In this document: piece after piece, positions 52,041 through 63,118 of the stretch
How the letters are laid out: the number at the start of each line of letters is the position of its first letter
Numbering within the stretch: position 1 is the stretch's first letter
Assembly (NCBI GenBank): GCA_037137375.1
Contig: JBAXKJ010000023.1
Coordinates: 39,073-103,072 of the forward strand
Length of the DNA: 64,000 nucleotides
Origin: CAINVV01 sp037137375
GTDB taxonomy: Bacteria; Bacteroidota; Bacteroidia; Bacteroidales; Prolixibacteraceae
Direction of reading: 5' to 3'
Notes under the pieces: model-generated
The model's input: the letters and a program-made list of their open reading frames with translations, nothing else
Database searches by the model: none
Told to the model about the DNA's origin: nothing
Translations under genes and position numbers: made by a program

Positions 52041-55000
52041 TTAATTGATTAATAATTTTTGTAGTTGATCATAGTCGTAATTCTCCGCGAGGCCTTTAAG
52101 ATGGAAGGCAAGATCCGAATTTTCCTGTTCGACCAAGCCAATCAGTTTTTTAAATTGATTCATATCGGCAACGGCAAGGGAATCAACCATTTTTAACCGA
52201 AGATTTTCCGATAATTTGTCTATATCCAAGGCAATGCGATCAATAAAATAGGGCGGAATTTCCGGAAATACAAGGGTTTCCTCCTCATAGACATATTGAA
52301 GCCCAAGGATCCTGCCAATGGTATCATACAATTTGTTTTCATGGAAAGGTTTACTAATAAAACCCTGAATACCAATTGTTTCAATTTTGTTCCGGTCTAT
52401 TTCCAAAGAATTTGCAGTGAGGGCTATTATAGGTGTACTAAACCCCTTTTCGGTTAACCTGATATGTCTGGTTGCTTCGTAACCATCCATCACCGGCATT
52501 CGCAAATCCATTAAAATCAAGTCGGGCGACGAATGCTCAAATTTTTCGATTGCATCTCTCCCATTAATGGCCTCAATTGTTTCAAATCCGACAATTTTAA
52601 GAAGGTTTACTGCTACCTGCAGATTCTCTTTGTTGTCATCAACAACTAAAATGAGATTTGTTTTTTGATCTTTATCCAGGCAGATAACCCGTCTTGCTTT
52701 CTGCTGTTCAAAAATTTCACTTGAACCTTCATTTATTTCAACATTAAAAACAAAAACCGAACCTTTCCCGATCTCACTCGAAACTGATATGTTGCCACCC
52801 ATCAAAATGGCAAGTTCCCGGCTTAGCGCAAGACCTAAACCTGTACCGCTACCCTTTTTAATACCTGCACTTGTTTGTGTGAAATAGGAAAAGATATTAC
52901 CCAATTCGTTATCCGCAATACCGCAGCCTGTATCCTCAATTGCAACAAAAAGGTGGTTTGAAGCATCCTCCATCTTTTCCAAACGGACATTAATAGTTAT
53001 GGTTCCTTCATCGGTAAATTTAATGGCATTACCAATTAAGTTGACAAATATCTGACGTAGTTTGATTTCATCAACCAGCACAAATCGAGGAAGTTTTCCA
53101 TCGGCTTTGAAGACAAATCTGAGCTGTTTTGATTTCGCCCTTTCTTTGAAAATCAACTGCAAATCACTGAATAAAACAGCTAAATCAACATTGACCGGAT
53201 TTAATTCTAAGCGCCCTGCTTCAACCTTAGATAGCTCAAGAATGTCGTTAATCAACATCAAAAGATGCTCACCTGCCCTGATAATTGAAAAGTTGTACTC
53301 CTTCTGTTTTTCCGACAAATCCTTATCGTGGTTCATCAGCTGAGAAAATCCGATGATGGCATTCAAAGGCGTCCGAATTTCGTGTGACATATTTGCGAGG
53401 AAAATGCTCTTTGCCTTATTAGCAATTTCTGCATCCAGCTTCGCTTTTAAGAGAATGGCTTCCGCTATTTTGCGCTCTGTGATGTCTTGTGAGGTACAAA
53501 TCACACCCACAATTTCTCCTGAAGCATCAATAAATGGAATTTTACTCGTGCTGACCCAACTTAGCCCTCTCTCTGTTTCCCAGGGTTCTTCGATATTTAG
53601 TCTTGCTTTTCCTGAGTTGATCACGTCAAGATCGTCCTCAAAATATTTTTCAGAATCTGCTTTGGGGTATAATTCGTCCAGGCTTACCCCTTCAAGTTCG
53701 GCTTTCGTTTTGTTGTGGGCATCAGCAAGATTTTTATTTACATGTATGAAATGGTTTTCTTTATCCTTGTAAAATACCAGACCAGGGATATGATCAATAA
53801 TGGCATCCAGTTGATCAGACAAAACTTTGTTATTCAACGCACTTTCGGCCAGCGCTAATTGTGATAATTTGCTGTCAGTAACATCTCGTGCAGCAGCGTA
53901 AAGGAGATTTTCTTTTGCTGCAAAGGCTTTCCATTCAAACCATCTGTAAGATCCATCCTTGTGACGGTAGCGGTTGTGGAAATTGATGGTTGTACCTCCT
54001 TGCAACTGCATTTCGACTTCGAGCCTGGTTGGCTCAATGTCGTCGGGATAAATGAAAGTTTGGTAAGGTTCACTTTCTATTTCCTGCCTCGTATAGCCCA
54101 GTACTTTTTCCCACTCCAAATTGAGGTTCGTCATGTATCCTTCGGGGGTTGCAATTGCAACCAGGGCTGGAACGAGATTGAAAAAATTCTCCAACTTTTC
54201 TTTCGCTTCGAAAAGTTCCAGCTCCAACGTTTTGCGATCGGTGACATCTTGTGCCACACCAGTCAGATGTGTAATTATTCCTTCTCTATCTGCAATGTCT
54301 TCACCCGATTCTGCAGAAATATACCGTATCGAATTATCAGGCAATACAATACGGTATTCAAATGATTTCTGAACAACGAAACTATCAGGATTGGAAGGGA
54401 TAAGAATGTGAAGATCGTCGGGGTGAACTATACCAGCTGCAACAGATCCCAGATGACCGGAAAAGGTATTCTTATCAAGACCAAATATCCGGTACATCTC
54501 ATCCGACCAGGTAACCTCTCCGATTGCAATTTCATATTTCCAACTTCCCAGATGGGCAACAGCCTGAGCCTTAGCCAAATCTTCTGCAAATTCTTTAAAT
54601 TTTCCAGCATTTAATTGTGCTTCTTCCGATTTCTTACTGAAATCATACATAAGTCGTATCAGGAAGAAGACCAATAAGAAGATGATGATTCCTCCTGAAA
54701 AAATCAACAGCGTCATTTTAAATATTGAATATCTTATCTCCTGCCTAAAACTCAAGGTCCATCTTCTCCCGCTAAATTCAAGGGGCACGAGAAGATTAAT
54801 TGATTTGACCGAAGTGATCAAATCATCCTTCCTGGAATTAAATAACAACGTCTCCTCTGAAAAGGTATTGCTGTCGAAAATTTGAAGTTGTACCAGTCCT
54901 TCCGTGTGAGTAAATGCATGTTCCAACACGACCTGCATCAAGTCGTTCATGCGAAATGGGCTGTAAACCCATCCCCTGATGGCTGCCCGCCGTTGTTCAA

Positions 55001-55676
55001 CTGATTGAACCGGCATGCCTTTCCCGTAAACCGGAACAAACATTAGTACACCTGCCTGAACATCCTTCATTGTTTCCTGTACCAAAATAACCTTCCCGGA
55101 AAGCGTGGCAACATCTGAATCGCATGACAATTCCATCGCTTTTCTTCGGATTGGTTCCGAAAACATATCGTAACCAAATGCACGAAGATTTCGGGAGGTT
55201 AAAGGTGCCAGGTAAATAATAGTTGTGTAAACCTCCCTGACTTCCTCAGGTTTCAACTAATAATCCGGAAATCCTTGCTTTCTTACCTTTTCAATATGAG
55301 ACTGCAACTGATTTTTTGGAATAATAGACGAGTATCCGATACCTTGAACACCATTTAGATTTTCCCCAATCCGAACTCCGTCAATATAGGCTTCCCATTC
55401 ACTACGAGTGACAGAATCCGATACCATGAAAAATGCGGCACTTCCCCGTAAGAGCAGGGCTTGAGCATGAAGCCTGGTAGATATTTTCGTTTTAACATCA
55501 TTGCATTCTAAAGCAAATTCTTTTTCTGCCTGTGTTTTTGAAAATTGGTAGGAATAAATAGCTGTAGCAGTTGTTAAAACCAGCCCAGCCGTTAGAAAAA
55601 GGAATGCCTTCCAATCATTTGTGCTTCTGATTTTAGCGATTATTTCTTTACAAATGGAACTAATTGACTTCAGCAT
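52041..55676 (-). pseudogene. CHASE-domain hybrid histidine kinase interrupted by an in-frame amber codon
   Basis: A single reading frame of 1,212 codons broken by TAG at 55257-55259. Upstream are 139 residues: a membrane segment (about 23-45) and the first half of a CHASE sensor (GVQGIGYSSIIPKNQLQSH..GFPDY). Immediately after the stop, in the same frame, the domain continues without gap (LKPEEVREVYTTIIYLAP, NLRAFGYDMFSEPIRRKAME). Then come a second membrane segment, three PAS domains, a kinase core (NMSHEIRTPLNAIIGF), a receiver (LMDLRMPVMDGYEA) and an HPt-like tail (FHLKGLAENYDYD). The TTG after the stop is not a natural start, because it lies inside the CHASE fold. Either a recent nonsense mutation, a sequencing error or readthrough. 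Confidence 0.88.
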
Positions 55677-55905
55677 GACTTAAATACTATTGAAATGCAA
55701 ATGATGTCGTGGGTTATACTGAGGATACAATCATCTGTAATCACCACGAAAAGAATATTCTCCGGCTGCTGATGTCACAAGTTCGTCAGGCTTCTGCATG
55801 AATCAAACAGTTCTATTTATCAGTCATGAATATTCAGTTTTGTTGAACAGAAAAACCCGTAATTTGTTCAATGGAATCACGAAAAAGTCCAAAAACAATC
55901 GCATC

Positions 55906-55935
55906 AAAAAAAAAGAGCCCGGTTAAGAGCTCTTT
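55906..55935 (-). terminator. Intrinsic terminator of the gene at 55961
   Basis: AAAGAGC (55912-55918) pairs with GCTCTTT (55929-55935). On the minus strand a run of nine T follows the stem. It ends the gene at 55961-56503. Confidence 0.75.
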
Positions 55936-55960
55936 CAATATCCTGGATTTATTTTGCTGA

Positions 55961-56503
55961 TTATTTTTTGTCGCAAACTACTGTGGCTTTTACTTCACCA
56001 TCCCTGCCCTGGAATGAATACGCAATTGAAACTGTTTTTGCATCAGTGAGGGACCAGACTTCTGTTGTCTTCATAGTGATACTCTGACCGTTCATATCAA
56101 AAGTACGGGAAGTTTCAATTGTCAGGGACATGCCATCCGCAGACCATTTTGCAACTGACTTGCTGTCGCCCCTTGGTGAAGTGTTAACACTCTCTTTCCC
56201 ATCGAGGGTGTATTTCATGGTGGTAGTAACAGCTTCACCATTTTGGTTGGTTCTCGTTCTAACAACAGTCAACAGGTTGGCATCCTGCGTAACAACAAAA
56301 TCACCTCCAAACATTCTTTGACTGCCAGGATTATCGCCTAAAGCGCTTTTTGAGGCATTCAATCCCCAGGTGCCGGCAAAATTAACCTTTCCTGACTGTG
56401 CACTCGCAATCACCGGAAGGAAGAGAGCCAGAATGACTGTCAATAAGAACGACTGAATAATACTAGAGCCGTTAATCCTAAGATTTTTAATGCTTTTTTC
56501 CAT
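55961..56503 (-). CDS. Exported lipocalin-like protein of unknown function
   Basis: 180-aa protein. I chose ATG 56503 (MEKSIKNLRINGSS), since the signal peptide QSFLLTVILALFLPVIASAQ follows at a normal distance, while the longer open frame starts in non-conserved sequence. The mature part is a beta-rich domain beginning NFAGTWGLNASKSALG, a pattern of small lipocalin-like barrels (TW motif at the start), with alternating strands to the end. No catalytic motif is seen. I do not recognise a specific family. It lies 38 bp downstream of the metal-binding-tail protein gene. Confidence 0.65.
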   Translation of the reverse strand: MEKSIKNLRINGSSIIQSFLLTVILALFLPVIASAQSGKVNFAGTWGLNASKSALGDNPGSQRMFGGDFVVTQDANLLTVVRTRTNQNGEAVTTTMKYTLDGKESVNTSPRGDSKSVAKWSADGMSLTIETSRTFDMNGQSITMKTTEVWSLTDAKTVSIAYSFQGRDGEVKATVVCDKK

Positions 56504-56541
56504 CTTCTTAAAATTGAATTGTGTTAATAAAAATTGCAAAC

Positions 56542-56865
56542 TCATTTCATCAAACTGTCCTTTTTCATTTCCATTTTTCCACATGCGCCTTTGCACATAC
56601 CGGGAGGACAAACCATGCCTTCATGCATTTTTGGATGCATTGGCCTCATCCTCATCTCGTGGCGGAAACCGGGACGGCCACCCTTACCATGATGCGCCAT
56701 CATGCATATTCCACCCACTACAAAAAGAAGGAAAAGTGTAAAACCGACGATGATAAAGAATTTTGAAATAAGGAGAAAAAATTTCCCGAGCTCTTCCTTC
56801 TTCGTTTTTGCAAGCAACAATGTGCCGGCAAGGATCGTAAGTAATGCGATAAATAGTAAATGCAT
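56542..56865 (-). CDS. Small membrane protein with Met/His/Cys-rich tail
   Basis: 107-aa protein with two hydrophobic helices (about 1-19 and 29-53), then a soluble tail of about 50 residues rich in metal ligands: H58, H59, H69, H77, H81, C86, C91, C95 and many methionines (RMRPMHPKMHEGM, VCPPGMCKGACGKMEM). The pattern fits binding of copper or another soft metal, but no named family comes to mind. Its neighbours, an exported lipocalin-like protein and an M16 peptidase, do not define a pathway. Confidence 0.65.
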   Translation of the reverse strand: MHLLFIALLTILAGTLLLAKTKKEELGKFFLLISKFFIIVGFTLFLLFVVGGICMMAHHGKGGRPGFRHEMRMRPMHPKMHEGMVCPPGMCKGACGKMEMKKDSLMK

Positions 56866-56993
56866 TGTTTTGAATTTAAAGCCGGACTACTCTTTTATCG
56901 GTTTTCGTCATCCCCGGTTACCAGAAATCTATTTAAGGAGTTCATGGTGCAGCACGAATATACAAAATTAATGCCTTATTTCAGCATCCATCA

Positions 56994-59798
56994 TTACTTT
57001 ATCAGGATCGGTTTCCCGAAGCCAACTTTCTCCAAGCCATCCAGTTGTGTCTTTGCATCCCCAACAACCACATAATACATCTTATTGGGGTCAATGTACT
57101 TATTGACAATCTCCATTTGCTTCTCAACGGTGAGAGATTTCAGGTAAGCCTCTTCCTTTTGGATATAATCCAGCGGAAGATCATACGTCGAAATATTTCT
57201 TAATAATTCCAGTAAGCTGCCGATTGTTTCAAAGCGCATTGCATTGCCTTTTATCAGTGCATTCTTAGTGATGTCAATCGTTTCCTGAGTCATGGATTTG
57301 CGGTATTTCTCCATTTCTGTTTTGAAAATATTGACTGATTCCAGTGTGGAATTTGTCCTGACCAAAGAGGACGCTACAAACAAACCATATTCTTTTGTCC
57401 CAATGACTCTTGAATAAGCGCCATAGGTAAATCCTTTCACTTCCCGCAGAATGTTGTTTAAAACTGAAGTAAAAGAACCGCCTAACATGTAATTGGCAAC
57501 ATCCAAAGGATAAAAATCCGGATTAGTCCTTAGCATTGAATGCGTTCCAATATAAATATAGGATTGCTTGGCTCCCGGTAAGTCGATGAAATAAATATTT
57601 GAATTAGCCGGTGGAGAAAAAACTTTCATCGGAGAAAGCACAACTTCTTTGGGTTGCCATTTTTTGGTGATACCGGCAAATGCTTCCTTTACTTTTACCT
57701 CATCAACATCACCGGCAACGACTAGCTGGGCATTCGAAGGCGAAAAATATTTCTTGTAATAGGATTTCAAATCCTCCGTTGTAGTACCACTGATACTGGC
57801 CTCTGTTCCTGAAAAATCAACCGACAAAATATGATCTGCTCCGAATAACAATTTGATCATATTAGTGCTAGCCAGGTAATTTGGATAGGCTCTATTTTTC
57901 TTGATCGTGTTAATCATGCGGCTCTTCGTCAGCTCAAATTGTTCCGCATCCCACCTGGGCTCCAATAACATTTCTTCAACCAAAGCAGTCGTTTGAGCAA
58001 AATTCTTTGTCAGTGTCTTTACATTGATGGTAATATTGTCATTCCCGGGTGTTACTTTTATATTGGCACCGAGAAGCCCGATAGCAGTCTCAAGTTCCTC
58101 AGGAGTTCTGTTTTTCGTTCCTTCATTCATCAATGCAGCAACAATGCTTGCAAGACCTGCCTTGGGGATCTCTTCTACATTGTGACCCCCTCCTACTACA
58201 ATAGAAAATTGAACAAGCGGTAATTCATGATGCTGAATCCCCAAAATTTTCATCCCATTGCCCAGAGAAGAAGTCCAAATCGTCGGAATATTCAGGGATG
58301 GATCCGGCTCAAGATTAGGTCTCTTTGAACGATCAAATTTGGTAGGGGTCTTGGCAAAAGGCTCTTCTGCCTTCTCTTCAGTTTTAACCTCTGCAGCCTT
58401 TGTAACGTCCTCCTCAACAATACCCGCATTGACTGAACCTTCAGCCATCAGATTCACCTTACCTTTCGGGACAAAGTTAACCTCGACAAAATTCTTGTCC
58501 TTCACATATTTCGTATAGACATTCATAATGTCTTCTTTGGTAACAGCCTGTATGGAAGCAAGTTCCTTATTATAATAACCAGGATCCCCGGTTATCGCAT
58601 GATAATTTGCCAGTTCCAGGGCTTTCCCCAAAACACTTTCATAATTATTGTAGAATTTCGTCTCCTTCTTGTTTTTAATTTGAGTAATATCCTCCTCCGT
58701 AAATCCATCTTTTTCAAATTTTCGTAAACCTTCAAAAATGGTCTTCTCAACTTCGGTAAGGTTTACATCCGTATTGGCTGTCACAGAAATGGAAAAATTG
58801 CCGGCTAATTCCTGCGACTCATTGTAAGCAGATACTGCGGAGGTTAATTTCTTCTCCTTAACAAGAAGAATATACAAGGGTGATTTTTTATTACCCGCAA
58901 GCAATTCCCCAAGAAAATCAAGCGCATAGGCCTCTTTGGTATATTGCTCAACACCAGGGTAAACAATGGTTATTTGGGGCACCTTGGCGAAATTATCTTC
59001 ATGATAAAGTTTCTTTGTGGAGGATAGAGAAACAGGCATGGCCACTCTTTTCTCTACTGGTTGACCTGCCGGGATTTCTCCATAGTATTTCTCCACTAAA
59101 GTCTTCACCATTGTGGGATCGAAATCACCGGAGATGACCAGAGTTGCATTATTGGGAGAATAGAATTTACTGTGAAATGCTTTTACATCTTCCACTGTAG
59201 CATTGGTTAGGTCTTCCATCTTTCCAATGACCGTCCAGCTATAAGGATGTCCAACCGGATAAAGATTTTTTGTAATCAGCTCATATTTAAACCCATAAGC
59301 TGAATTGTCAACACTCTGACGTTTCTCGTTCTGGACCACATTTTGCTGATTGGCCAGGGAATTTTTTGTGACCGTGTTACTCAGGTAGCCCATCCTGTCT
59401 GATTCAAGCCACAGGGCAATTTCAAGGGCATTGCTGGGTACATTTTCATAGTAATTGGTAGCGTCTTCGGAAGTAAATCCATTGTTCTCGCCACCCACAT
59501 TCGTAAGTTCCTTGTCGAACTGTCCCCTGACAATATTCTCGGATTGTTGAAACATCATGTGTTCGAAAAGATGAGCAAACCCTGTTTTGCCAGGTGTTTC
59601 CCTGCTCGAGCCAACATGATAAAGCATAACCTGTGAAACCATCGGATCTGAATGATCTACGTTAAGGATGACAGTTAACCCATTGGGCAATGTGTACTTC
59701 TCAAATGGAATGGACAATCCTGATTCTTTATTCTGGACAGAACAGGAAAGAATCGTAATGATCATTCCGCAAACGATCAAGAAAATGGCCTTTTTCAT
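56994..59798 (-). CDS. M16 family zinc peptidase, two-domain
   Basis: 934-aa protein made of two M16 units. The first carries the inverted zinc motif HLFEH (H76, E79, H80) in FAHLFEHMMFQ, with the downstream glutamate region VVQNEKRQSVDNSAYG. The second unit (from about residue 520, SSLGNGMKILGIQHHELPLVQFSIVVGGGH) lacks the motif and acts as the partner domain, as in pitrilysin-like enzymes. The signal peptide ends in a lipobox (ILSC, C19), so it is probably anchored in the periplasm and degrades oligopeptides. It is monocistronic as far as seen. Confidence 0.94.
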   Translation of the reverse strand: MKKAIFLIVCGMIITILSCSVQNKESGLSIPFEKYTLPNGLTVILNVDHSDPMVSQVMLYHVGSSRETPGKTGFAHLFEHMMFQQSENIVRGQFDKELTNVGGENNGFTSEDATNYYENVPSNALEIALWLESDRMGYLSNTVTKNSLANQQNVVQNEKRQSVDNSAYGFKYELITKNLYPVGHPYSWTVIGKMEDLTNATVEDVKAFHSKFYSPNNATLVISGDFDPTMVKTLVEKYYGEIPAGQPVEKRVAMPVSLSSTKKLYHEDNFAKVPQITIVYPGVEQYTKEAYALDFLGELLAGNKKSPLYILLVKEKKLTSAVSAYNESQELAGNFSISVTANTDVNLTEVEKTIFEGLRKFEKDGFTEEDITQIKNKKETKFYNNYESVLGKALELANYHAITGDPGYYNKELASIQAVTKEDIMNVYTKYVKDKNFVEVNFVPKGKVNLMAEGSVNAGIVEEDVTKAAEVKTEEKAEEPFAKTPTKFDRSKRPNLEPDPSLNIPTIWTSSLGNGMKILGIQHHELPLVQFSIVVGGGHNVEEIPKAGLASIVAALMNEGTKNRTPEELETAIGLLGANIKVTPGNDNITINVKTLTKNFAQTTALVEEMLLEPRWDAEQFELTKSRMINTIKKNRAYPNYLASTNMIKLLFGADHILSVDFSGTEASISGTTTEDLKSYYKKYFSPSNAQLVVAGDVDEVKVKEAFAGITKKWQPKEVVLSPMKVFSPPANSNIYFIDLPGAKQSYIYIGTHSMLRTNPDFYPLDVANYMLGGSFTSVLNNILREVKGFTYGAYSRVIGTKEYGLFVASSLVRTNSTLESVNIFKTEMEKYRKSMTQETIDITKNALIKGNAMRFETIGSLLELLRNISTYDLPLDYIQKEEAYLKSLTVEKQMEIVNKYIDPNKMYYVVVGDAKTQLDGLEKVGFGKPILIK

Positions 59799-60195
59799 GA
59801 TTGAATAATTGAGTAAAAGGTTAGATTATTAAAAAAACAGATAAAGCTAGTAGAAATCTAAATGATATCCTAATTTTTGTTTCTGTTTTTCAGTGTGTTA
59901 TAGAATTTTACAAGGTACTACACCCAACTTTAAATACCGAATCAAAACCAGTCTGTAATAAATTTTCTGGCTTCCCATCACCAACAAGACTAAATAAAGT
60001 GGCTGAATTTCATAGGATCCATATTTTGATTCACTCAAGACGATTAATATATAACATTTTAAGAAAAGATTATTTGCTAACTTTATGAAGTCTGGCGAAA
60101 TTGGATCGACAATACTGAAGAACAACCTGCCGGAAATTGACAGACTAACGAAGATGATCTTAAATATGAAAACAACTAAACTTTCTTTCATTGCT
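59799..60195. other. Divergent intergenic region between M16 peptidase and GH3 genes
   Basis: About 400 AT-rich bases with no gene I can support. No exact TAnnTTTG box was found in a good position for either gene. Short open frames here lack conservation signals and are rejected. Confidence 0.5.
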
Positions 60196-62277
60196 ATGAA
60201 ATTAAAAATTCATTTTGCGATTTTGGCAGTATTGATACTTCTTTGTGCATCCAGCTCCTACGGCAAAAAAATTGCACAGCCGGTTTTAGGACACCGAAGT
60301 GTTGGCATTTTGAAAATTGGGAATCTTGAATTCAAGGATCTCAATAAAAATGGCCAATTGGATAAATATGAAGACTGGCGGCTATCCCCGGAGGAAAGAA
60401 GTGCAGATCTGCTTTCAAAAATGTCTGTTGAACAAAAAGCAGGATTTATGCTCATCAATACGGTCTCAATGATCGGGGCTAGGAGGGCGGCAGCAGAAGG
60501 GTTGGTGGCCAGCGATTTTAGTGAAAGCGGCGGACAGGGCCGTGGTGGCTTTGGGGGCGGACGTACCGACAGGGCGGCTTCCACGACCCAGACAACTACT
60601 GGTCCAACCGGAGTTGCAGGAGTACTTGCCAATATGAGTGGTGGCGGAGGTGTCACCAATTTTGTAACCAAGTTCAACAACCGCCATTTCATCTACCGGA
60701 TGAATGAAAGCGCTAAAAATACGGCCGAATGGGCAAATAAATTACAGGCGCTGTGCGAGAGTCAACCATTGGGTATTCCGGCAATAATTGCTTCAAATCC
60801 ACGAAATAATATTACCATGAACGAGGCTCTTGGCACGAGTGCAGGAGCGACAATTTTCTCAGTCTGGCCTGGTGAACTTGGCTTATCTGCCATGCACGAT
60901 CTGAAGTTAACAAGGGAATTTGCCGATATTGCCCGCCAGGAGTGGTTGGCAGTGGGACTGAGAAAAGGGTACATGTATATGGCCGACTTGTCCACAGAAC
61001 CCAGATGGTCGAGGGTGAACGGAACATTTGGTGAAGATGCTCAATGGGTGGCTAAAATGATCACAGAAGTAATTCTTGGTTTTCAGGGAAAAAAATTAAA
61101 TCCGGGTTCTGTTGCCTTAACTACGAAGCACTTCCCCGGCGGTGGATCAGGTGAAGACGGACAGGATTCTCACTTCGACTGGGGTAAAAAGGAAATCTAT
61201 CCTGGTGGGATGTTTGAAAATAACCTGATCCCATTCAGGGCAGCCATAAAAGCCGGCACTTCCGCCATGATGCCTTATTATTCACTCCCTTCCGGAACAC
61301 CCTATGAAGAGGTAGGCTACTCATTCAACAAGGGTGTCATTACCGATCTGCTCAGAACCAAAATGGGTTTCAAGGGAATCATCAACTCAGATACCGGTCC
61401 ACTTACCGGCATGCCTTGGGGAGTTGAAAAGCTCACGAAACAAGAACGTTACAAAAAAGCCATAGAAGCCGGGGTAAACATTTTTTCCGGCGAATCGGAT
61501 CCTGCAGTACTCCTGGAAGTAATCAACAAGGGAATGGTCGACATGAGTTATATTGACAACTCCGTGATCCGCCTGTTAAACGAAAAATTTAAACTTGGAT
61601 TGTTTGAAAATCCTTACGTAGATGTCAATACAGCAGAAAAAATTGTCAACAATGCTAAATTTAAAGAAAGGGCCGAATTAGCCCAGCGCAAATCGATCGT
61701 CCTGTTACAAAATGAGAATAAATTATTGCCAATTAAATCAAAAACCAAAATCTACTTCGAGACTTGTTCAAGGGGTCCAAGAGATAAGTCGTCAGATCCG
61801 GGAAATGTTTATAAAACGAATGAAAACAATTATCCCGTCACATTTGTGAATACCCCTGAAGAGGCTGATGTCGTGCTTCTTTGGATCGTTCCTACCGGGA
61901 ATTCGCTTTTTGGCTCAACGGGGGCCCCAATATCAATATCACTGTCAAAGTGCTCGGTGGATGTAAATTATGTAAATAAGCTTACCGCCGGCAAACCGTC
62001 AGTATTGGTCGTAAATTATACCAATCCATGGGTAATTAACGAAATTTATAATGACAAAACAAAAGGGAATATTAAGGCAATCCTGGCTACATTTGGGACT
62101 ACACCAGATGCCCTCCTCGATGTGATAACCGGAAAATTTAACCCTACCGGCAAAATGCCTTTCTCAACCCCTTCATCCGATGAGGCAGTAACCAATCAAA
62201 AAGAGGACGTTCCCGGTTACCTGGAAGGGAAAGGCTATGCATTATTTAACTGTGGTCAGGGGATAAGTTATCAATAA
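60196..62277 (+). CDS. GH3 glycoside hydrolase (beta-glucosidase-like)
   Basis: 693-aa secreted enzyme starting at ATG 60196, which gives the signal peptide MKLKIHFAILAVLILLCAS; ATG 60166 is an alternative. Early in the mature part, DLNKNGQLDKYE is an EF-hand-like calcium loop common in Bacteroidota GH3 enzymes, followed by WRLSPEERSADLLSKMSVEQKAGFML. The catalytic nucleophile lies in GFKGIINSDTGPL, and KHFPGGG is conserved. The C-terminal alpha/beta sandwich is present (QRKSIVLLQNENKLLPI), but the protein ends without a fibronectin domain. A glycine-rich insertion occupies about 60520-60656. The specific linkage is unknown. Confidence 0.92.
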   Translation: MKLKIHFAILAVLILLCASSSYGKKIAQPVLGHRSVGILKIGNLEFKDLNKNGQLDKYEDWRLSPEERSADLLSKMSVEQKAGFMLINTVSMIGARRAAAEGLVASDFSESGGQGRGGFGGGRTDRAASTTQTTTGPTGVAGVLANMSGGGGVTNFVTKFNNRHFIYRMNESAKNTAEWANKLQALCESQPLGIPAIIASNPRNNITMNEALGTSAGATIFSVWPGELGLSAMHDLKLTREFADIARQEWLAVGLRKGYMYMADLSTEPRWSRVNGTFGEDAQWVAKMITEVILGFQGKKLNPGSVALTTKHFPGGGSGEDGQDSHFDWGKKEIYPGGMFENNLIPFRAAIKAGTSAMMPYYSLPSGTPYEEVGYSFNKGVITDLLRTKMGFKGIINSDTGPLTGMPWGVEKLTKQERYKKAIEAGVNIFSGESDPAVLLEVINKGMVDMSYIDNSVIRLLNEKFKLGLFENPYVDVNTAEKIVNNAKFKERAELAQRKSIVLLQNENKLLPIKSKTKIYFETCSRGPRDKSSDPGNVYKTNENNYPVTFVNTPEEADVVLLWIVPTGNSLFGSTGAPISISLSKCSVDVNYVNKLTAGKPSVLVVNYTNPWVINEIYNDKTKGNIKAILATFGTTPDALLDVITGKFNPTGKMPFSTPSSDEAVTNQKEDVPGYLEGKGYALFNCGQGISYQ

Positions 62278-62314
62278 TAGAAAAGGAATTTTCTCAGCCC
62301 TGGGTAAGGGAATA

Positions 62315-62818
62315 TCAATTGTAGTTAATCGTGACAGGAAACGGGGTTTGTGTCTCATAGCCACGTACAATATTATTTTCAGGAACATTCAAATGAGCGC
62401 TGACTGAAATCACCTTATTGTAACCCTTATGGGAAGCAGTCTGAGTATGACTGGTGTCAAAGTTGCTGACGGTAAGGAAGTCTGAGGTGCCATCCCCTAT
62501 GGTGATATTTTCCACGGGAAAGGAAATGTTGAAAGTAGAATGGCTATTGTCAGCCACACTGATATAGGTCAAATTGACTGGACTGCCTTTTTCAAAAGTA
62601 ATACCCGATGCTGTCAGCGTTTTTTCTGAACCAATTCCAAAAATTGCATTTTTGCTGGAGACTACTATTTCCACGGATTGAACGTCCATCGTTTTTCTGA
62701 TTTCAACCGGTGATACAATTTGGGCATAGATGTTCATATACGCGGTTGCCTGGGCCAATGCATGATACGAAGATGCAATCAGAAGGATGCCAATTCCGAT
62801 GGCAATTTTTACTTTCAT
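62315..62818 (-). CDS. DUF4402-like secreted protein
   Basis: 167-aa protein with a signal peptide (ending ALAQ) and a beta-sandwich resembling DUF4402: ATAYMNIYAQIVSPVEIRKTMD, GSPVNLTYISV, HSTFNISFPVENITIGDG and VSAHLNVPENNIVRGYETQ. Proteins of this kind in Gram-negative bacteria are often surface or pilus-like components, but no partner genes are nearby. Function unknown. The 300 bp upstream hold no other gene. Confidence 0.65.
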   Translation of the reverse strand: MKVKIAIGIGILLIASSYHALAQATAYMNIYAQIVSPVEIRKTMDVQSVEIVVSSKNAIFGIGSEKTLTASGITFEKGSPVNLTYISVADNSHSTFNISFPVENITIGDGTSDFLTVSNFDTSHTQTASHKGYNKVISVSAHLNVPENNIVRGYETQTPFPVTINYN

Positions 62819-63076
62819 TTTTCCTCTGTAAGAGCCAAATTAACTATTCAGCAGCTCGGATAGGTAAACGATTCCTTAATTCTTATCGTTGAAGGCCAAT
62901 GACAATGAACGAAAATCAATTGGGATTCCAATGGTTTTAACGTTGACTGTTGTTATTTAAATGGACCAGATTTACTTCAAGTAAATTTTTGGTTATGAAA
63001 TAGTTGAAAATTTTATTTTTATAAAGCCAGGTTTTCAAAACGAAGCTTGGCGCAACCTTGAACCGATAAAGTTAAA

Positions 63077-63118
63077 TAAATATTTTTTAATATTTCGTGT
63101 TTTTTCAAAAAATATTTA
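63077..63118 (-). terminator. AT-only hairpin at the end of the kinase gene
   Basis: TAAATATTTTTT (63077-63088) pairs perfectly with AAAAAATATTTA (63107-63118), a 12-bp stem overlapping the stop codon of the kinase. With a T-rich arm it may end transcription, but a stem without G-C pairs is weak. Confidence 0.4.

Noticed and set aside
55254..55256. TTG start for a separate 1,071-aa kinase
   Set aside because: It would begin in the middle of a CHASE domain whose first half is encoded in the same frame immediately upstream. An in-frame stop in one gene explains this better.
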